Origin: Anaerolineae bacterium | GTDB lineage: Bacteria; Chloroflexota; Anaerolineae; Anaerolineales; UBA11858 | NCBI GenBank assembly: GCA_003694235.1 | Contig: RFKO01000112.1 | Location: 1 to 8,721, forward strand | DNA: 8,721 nucleotides | Direction: 5' to 3' | In this document: positions 5,547 to 8,721 of the stretch, one piece after another | How positions within the stretch are numbered: position 1 is the stretch's first letter | How the letters are laid out: every line of letters begins with the position of its first letter | The notes under the pieces: generated by a model | Seen by the model: the letters and a program-made list of their open reading frames with translations, nothing else | Database searches by the model: none | Told to the model about the DNA's origin: nothing | Position numbers and translations under genes: made by a program

Positions 5547-6451
5547 CCAACGATCGGCCCATCACACTGCAAGGATTACTGCACCTGATCGTGGTTTACA
5601 TCGTTTGGAGCAGCACCTACCTGGCCATTCGGGTGGCCGTGCGTCCCGGAGCGGGGTTTCCGCCCTTTGCGCTGGGGGCCACGCGCGTGCTGATCGGCGG
5701 TGGGCTGATGCTCGCCCTGAGCCGTCTGCAGCAGGAAAACGCCTCTCTGAGCCGCACGCAGTGGCGCGATCTGGCCCTGTCGGGATTGCTGCTCTGGCTG
5801 GGCGGCAACGGCATGGTCAATTGGGCCGAGCAGCGCGCCGACTCCTCGCTGGCTGCGCTGCTCATCGCGGCCACGCCCATCTGGGTCGCCATTGTGGAAG
5901 CCGTACTGGATCGCAAAGCGCCCACCTGGCGGCTGGTCGCCGCGCTGCTGGTCGGCTTCAGCGGGATCGTGGTGCTCTCCTGGCCGGTGCTGCGCCGCGG
6001 GGTGCGCGCCGACATCCTCGCCCTGCTGGCGCTGCTGTTTGCCGGTTTCAGTTGGGGGATGGGCAGCATCCTGCAAAGCCGCCGGCTGTACGACATTCCC
6101 CCCGTGTTGAGCGCCGGCGCGCAGCACACCTTCGGTGGATTGGGTTTTCTGCTGGTCGCGCTGCTGAGGGGTGAGCCGCTCCCAACCCCTACCCCCGCCG
6201 CCTGGCTGGCGCTGGCTTACCTGATCGTGTTTGGTTCGCTGCTGGCCTTCACGTCCTACGTGCGCGCGCTGCAGCTGCTCCCCACACCGGTCGTGATGAC
6301 CTACTCCTACGTCAACCCCGTGCTGGCGGTCTTCCTCGGCTGGTTGATCCTCTCCGAGCCCATCACCTCCTGGACGTTCGCCGGCGCAGCGCTGGTGCTG
6401 CTCGGTGTGGCTGGCGTCTTCCACGAACGCAGACGGAAACATCAGGTATAA
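5543..6451 (+). CDS. EamA/DMT-family transporter, YedA-like (second of a pair)
   Basis: The 302-residue 10-TM transporter has two EamA repeats (about 12-147 and 157-293). WSSTYLAIR at 22-30, NGMVNWAEQ at 89-97 and [19 protein letters not shown] at 254-272 resemble the YedA/RhaT-like branch of the family, which differs clearly from the first transporter; the two are not a recent duplication. A basic tail RRRKH ends the protein on the probable cytoplasmic side. The ATG overlaps the previous stop (ATGA) and has GGAGGAG 7 nt upstream. An open frame extends back to 4904, but that part lies inside the first transporter in another frame and is Arg/Pro-rich, so it is excluded. Its TAA overlaps a TATAAT and an ATG (TAATG at 6449-6453). 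The substrate is unknown. A nucleoside or base export role is conceivable from the following phosphorylase gene but unproven. Confidence 0.92.
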   Translation: MTNDRPITLQGLLHLIVVYIVWSSTYLAIRVAVRPGAGFPPFALGATRVLIGGGLMLALSRLQQENASLSRTQWRDLALSGLLLWLGGNGMVNWAEQRADSSLAALLIAATPIWVAIVEAVLDRKAPTWRLVAALLVGFSGIVVLSWPVLRRGVRADILALLALLFAGFSWGMGSILQSRRLYDIPPVLSAGAQHTFGGLGFLLVALLRGEPLPTPTPAAWLALAYLIVFGSLLAFTSYVRALQLLPTPVVMTYSYVNPVLAVFLGWLILSEPITSWTFAGAALVLLGVAGVFHERRRKHQV

Positions 6452-6453
6452 TG

Positions 6454-6523
6454 ACGACGGCGGACAGACCACGGACAACGGACGATGGACGACGGACAAC
6501 GGATGACGGACGACGGACGACAG
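6454..6523. repeat. Degenerate 7-nt tandem array, about 10 copies, unit ACGACGG
   Basis: Reading in steps of seven from 6454, the units are ACGACGG, CGGACAG, ACCACGG, ACAACGG, ACGATGG, ACGACGG, ACAACGG, ATGACGG, ACGACGG and ACGACAG. Units from the third on keep the ACnAYGG-type frame with one or two changes each; the second is the most altered. The array fills most of the 104-nt gap between the second EamA gene and the phosphorylase, and ends at an A-rich tract (ATAAAAAATCAC). The unit is not seen arrayed anywhere else in this window. I recall similar degenerate heptamer runs in Anaerolineae intergenic regions but cannot check this here. Confidence 0.85.
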
Positions 6524-6555
6524 ATAAAAAATCACAACAACGACGGATCAATGCC

Positions 6556-7860
6556 ATGCGAGCCGTAGATATCATCATCAAAAAACGCGACGGCGGCGAA
6601 CTCAGCCGTGAAGAAATCGACTTTTTCATCCAGGGGTACACCCGCGGCGAAATCCCCGATTACCAGGCCGCTGCCTGGGCGATGGCGGTACTGCTGCGCG
6701 GCATGACCCCCCGGGAAACCACCGACCTGACGCTGGCGATGATCGCCTCGGGCGACCAGCTTGACCTCAGCGATGTTGTCCCGCTGGCGGTGGACAAACA
6801 TTCCACCGGCGGCGTAGGCGATAAAACCACGCTGGTCGTCGAGCCGCTGGTCTCCGCCTGCGGGGTGCCCATGGGAAAAATGTCCGGGCGCGGATTGGGC
6901 TTTACCGGCGGCACGCTCGATAAGATGGAATCCATCCCCGGCTTCAACTGCAACCTGAGCGAAGAACAGTTCCTGCGCCAGCTCAAAGAAGTCGGCATCG
7001 TTCTCGCCGGACAAACCTCCGAACTGGCCCCGGCCGATGGCAAACTATACGCCCTGCGGGATGTGACCGGTACGGTGGATTCCATCCCCCTGATCGCCTC
7101 CTCCATCATGAGCAAGAAACTGGCTGCGGGGGCGCAGGCCATCGTGCTGGATGTCAAAACCGGCCTGGGGGCGTTCATGAGCGATCTGGAAGAAGCCCGC
7201 ACCCTGGCCCGCCTGATGGTGGATATCGCCCGCCTGGCCGGTCGCAAGGCGGTGGCGCTGATTTCGGATATGAATCAACCCCTGGGGCACGCCGTGGGCA
7301 ACGCCCTGGAAGTGCGCGAGGCCATCGCCACACTGCAAGGCAATGGGCCGCAGGACTTCGTGGAGCACTGTTTGCAAGTGGCCGCAGAATTGCTTATCCT
7401 GGCCGGCAAAGCCACACATCAGGAAGAGGCGCGCGCCCAGCTGCAAGAAGCGCTGGCGAGCGGGCGCGGGTGGGAACGCTTCCGCGACCTGGTGCGCGCC
7501 CAGGGCGGCGACCTGCGCTATGTGGACGAACCTGAGCGCCTGCCGCGCGCCGCCATCATCGAAACCATCCCCGCACCCCGTTCCGGCTACCTCTCGCAGA
7601 TCCACGCGCGGGTGATCGGCGAGACCGCGGTGTTGCTGGGCGCCGGGCGCGAGAAGAAGGGCGACCCGATAGACCACGCCGTCGGCTTCGAGATCCACCA
7701 CAAAGTCGGCGATTATGTGGAAAAAGGCAGCCCCTTGTTCACCATCCACGCCAATCACCCGGATAGACTGGAAGCGGCCGGCACCCGCGTGCTCAACGCT
7801 CACCAATGGAGCGATCAGCCGGTTGAGCCGCTGCCGCTGTTCTACGACCGTATCGCTTGA
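6556..7860 (+). CDS. pdp: Pyrimidine-nucleoside phosphorylase (Pdp/DeoA)
   Basis: The 434-residue enzyme cleaves thymidine, uridine or deoxyuridine with phosphate to the free base and (deoxy)ribose-1-phosphate, in pyrimidine salvage or catabolism; cytoplasmic homodimer. It aligns from memory along its whole length with Bacillus Pdp. The helical N-domain (1-65) is followed by the phosphate loop [11 protein letters not shown] at 81-91 and the thymidine-phosphorylase signature [17 protein letters not shown] at 110-126. Base and sugar ligands are Arg168, Ser183 and Lys187 in [32 protein letters not shown] is also present. The C-terminal domain is about 345-434 ([17 protein letters not shown]). 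The family usually has His where Phe116 is. The length fits Pdp better than the slightly longer DeoA. The start at 6556 gives the conserved [13 protein letters not shown]; no strong ribosome site precedes it, only a weak GGA. The frame stays open through the repeat to an ATG at 6451, which would add 35 low-complexity residues. Confidence 0.95.
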   Translation: MRAVDIIIKKRDGGELSREEIDFFIQGYTRGEIPDYQAAAWAMAVLLRGMTPRETTDLTLAMIASGDQLDLSDVVPLAVDKHSTGGVGDKTTLVVEPLVSACGVPMGKMSGRGLGFTGGTLDKMESIPGFNCNLSEEQFLRQLKEVGIVLAGQTSELAPADGKLYALRDVTGTVDSIPLIASSIMSKKLAAGAQAIVLDVKTGLGAFMSDLEEARTLARLMVDIARLAGRKAVALISDMNQPLGHAVGNALEVREAIATLQGNGPQDFVEHCLQVAAELLILAGKATHQEEARAQLQEALASGRGWERFRDLVRAQGGDLRYVDEPERLPRAAIIETIPAPRSGYLSQIHARVIGETAVLLGAGREKKGDPIDHAVGFEIHHKVGDYVEKGSPLFTIHANHPDRLEAAGTRVLNAHQWSDQPVEPLPLFYDRIA

Positions 7861-7881
7861 ACGCTGCACAGGAGAGAAAGC

Positions 7882-8718
7882 ATGCAATTCGAACAGGGAA
7901 ACTTTGAAGGCACAGGCGGCCTGAACCTTTACCAGGCCACCTGGCAGCCGGATGGCGAGATCAAAGCCGTACTCGGCATCGTCCACGGCGTGGGCGAACA
8001 CATCCAGCGATATACCAGCATGGCTGCCGACCTCACGGCCGCCGGCATTCTGGTCAGCGGATACGACCACCGCGGCCACGGCCGCTCGGAAGGTCAGCGC
8101 GGCCACATCAACCACTGGTCGGAATACCGCCAGGATTTAAGCCGCTTCAACCACCTGCTGAAGCAGCGTTACCCCCGCCTGCCGCGCTTCCTCTTCGGCC
8201 ACAGCATGGGATCGCTCATCCTGCTCGACTTTCTGCAAGAAGAAGGCGCCGCCGGGCTGAACGGAGCGATCTTCTCCGGCACAGCGCTGGAACCGCTGGA
8301 CGCCGCTCCCCCGCTGCTGGTCTTCATCGCCAGGGCGCTCTCCCGCATCGTCCCGCGCATGGCGCTCAAAGTGAAACTCCCCGGAGAGAGCTTATCGCGC
8401 GACCCCCAGGTAGCCGAGGCGTACGACAAAGACCCGCTGGTCTTCTGGGAACGCTCCACCCGTTGGGGCGCCGAGACGCTGCGCATCATCGAGAAAATCA
8501 AGGCCGCGCCGGAGAAAATCAACCTGCCGGTGTTGTTTATCCACGGCGAGGAAGACCCGCTGCTCTCTGCCCAGGGCGCGGCGGCCTTCGCGCAACAGGT
8601 TGCCTCAACGGACAAGACGGTCAAAATCTACCCCGGCAGCCGCCACGAGCCGCACAACGACCTCGACCGCCGGCAAGTGATGAGCGACATCATCGCCTTC
8701 ATCCAGGCACATGGGTAG
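7882..8718 (+). CDS. Alpha/beta hydrolase, monoacylglycerol lipase / lysophospholipase-like
   Basis: The 278-residue soluble serine hydrolase of the Hydrolase_4 (PF12146, serine aminopeptidase S33-type) group includes monoacylglycerol lipases and lysophospholipase L2. Visible features are the oxyanion loop HGVGEH at 35-40, YDHRGHGRSEGQRG at 61-74, the nucleophile elbow GHSMG with Ser108, Asp225 in HGEEDPL, and His255 in SRHEPHND. The catalytic triad is complete. A cap region lies about 135-205. There is no signal peptide or lipobox, so it is probably cytoplasmic. ATG start with AGGAGA 6 nt upstream. It begins 21 nt after the phosphorylase stop, so co-transcription is likely, although the two functions have no obvious link. 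The substrate (monoacylglycerol, lysophospholipid or another ester) cannot be fixed from sequence. The stop codon is 3 nt from the window end, so any terminator lies outside. Confidence 0.92.
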   Translation: MQFEQGNFEGTGGLNLYQATWQPDGEIKAVLGIVHGVGEHIQRYTSMAADLTAAGILVSGYDHRGHGRSEGQRGHINHWSEYRQDLSRFNHLLKQRYPRLPRFLFGHSMGSLILLDFLQEEGAAGLNGAIFSGTALEPLDAAPPLLVFIARALSRIVPRMALKVKLPGESLSRDPQVAEAYDKDPLVFWERSTRWGAETLRIIEKIKAAPEKINLPVLFIHGEEDPLLSAQGAAAFAQQVASTDKTVKIYPGSRHEPHNDLDRRQVMSDIIAFIQAHG

Positions 8719-8721
8719 CCG

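Noticed and set aside
6454..6523. CRISPR array
   Set aside because: The periodicity is 7 nt with no spacers, so it is a simple tandem repeat, not repeat-spacer architecture; no cas genes are present.
5576..6535. 319-residue minus-strand open frame over the second EamA gene
   Set aside because: Gln/Arg/Gly/His-rich composition typical of antisense frames; its start lies in the heptamer array, which gives a repetitive Ser-Val-Val-Arg-Pro peptide. No domain is visible.
7045..8115. 356-residue minus-strand open frame over the phosphorylase and hydrolase genes
   Set aside because: Antisense to two well-conserved genes and spans their junction; no family features.

Overview
The window is an 8.7 kb GC-rich piece of a bacterial chromosome, densely packed with housekeeping-type genes. 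Several traits suggest Chloroflexota, probably Anaerolineae. These are an EF-G paralogue of the Thermus EF-G-2 type, frequent TTG starts, and a degenerate GGACGAC-type heptamer array in an intergenic gap, of a kind I recall from Anaerolineae genomes. The assignment is inference; there is no rRNA or marker gene to settle it.

Left part (1-3323, all minus strand). Transcription runs leftward from an EF-G-like translational GTPase through a terminator-like hairpin into a phosphate-transport pair. The pair is a DUF47/PhoU-like protein followed 12 nt later by a Pit-type inorganic phosphate transporter, which runs off the left edge.

Middle (3324-4660). A 244-nt intergenic stretch carries the EF-G-like gene's leader, a candidate -10 box and a two-sided terminator. 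Next come a VanZ-family membrane protein with an extra hydrophobic C-terminal half and a tRNA-Leu(UAA), both on the minus strand. The tRNA is followed by a strong inverted repeat. Its promoter lies back to back with the promoter of the rightward genes, and the two candidate -35 boxes overlap.

Right part (4659-8718, all plus strand). Two EamA/DMT-family 10-TM transporters overlap by 4 nt (ATGA). A 104-nt gap holding about ten copies of a 7-nt repeat follows. Then come a pyrimidine-nucleoside phosphorylase and, 21 nt later, a monoacylglycerol-lipase-like alpha/beta hydrolase. The spacing allows one rightward transcription unit combining small-molecule export, nucleoside salvage and ester hydrolysis, but no shared pathway is evident.

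I found no clearly undescribed multi-gene system. The points most worth a second look are the divergent tRNA/transporter promoter with overlapping -35 elements, the heptamer array that stays open in frame with the phosphorylase, the altered GTPase motifs of the EF-G paralogue, and the enlarged VanZ protein.
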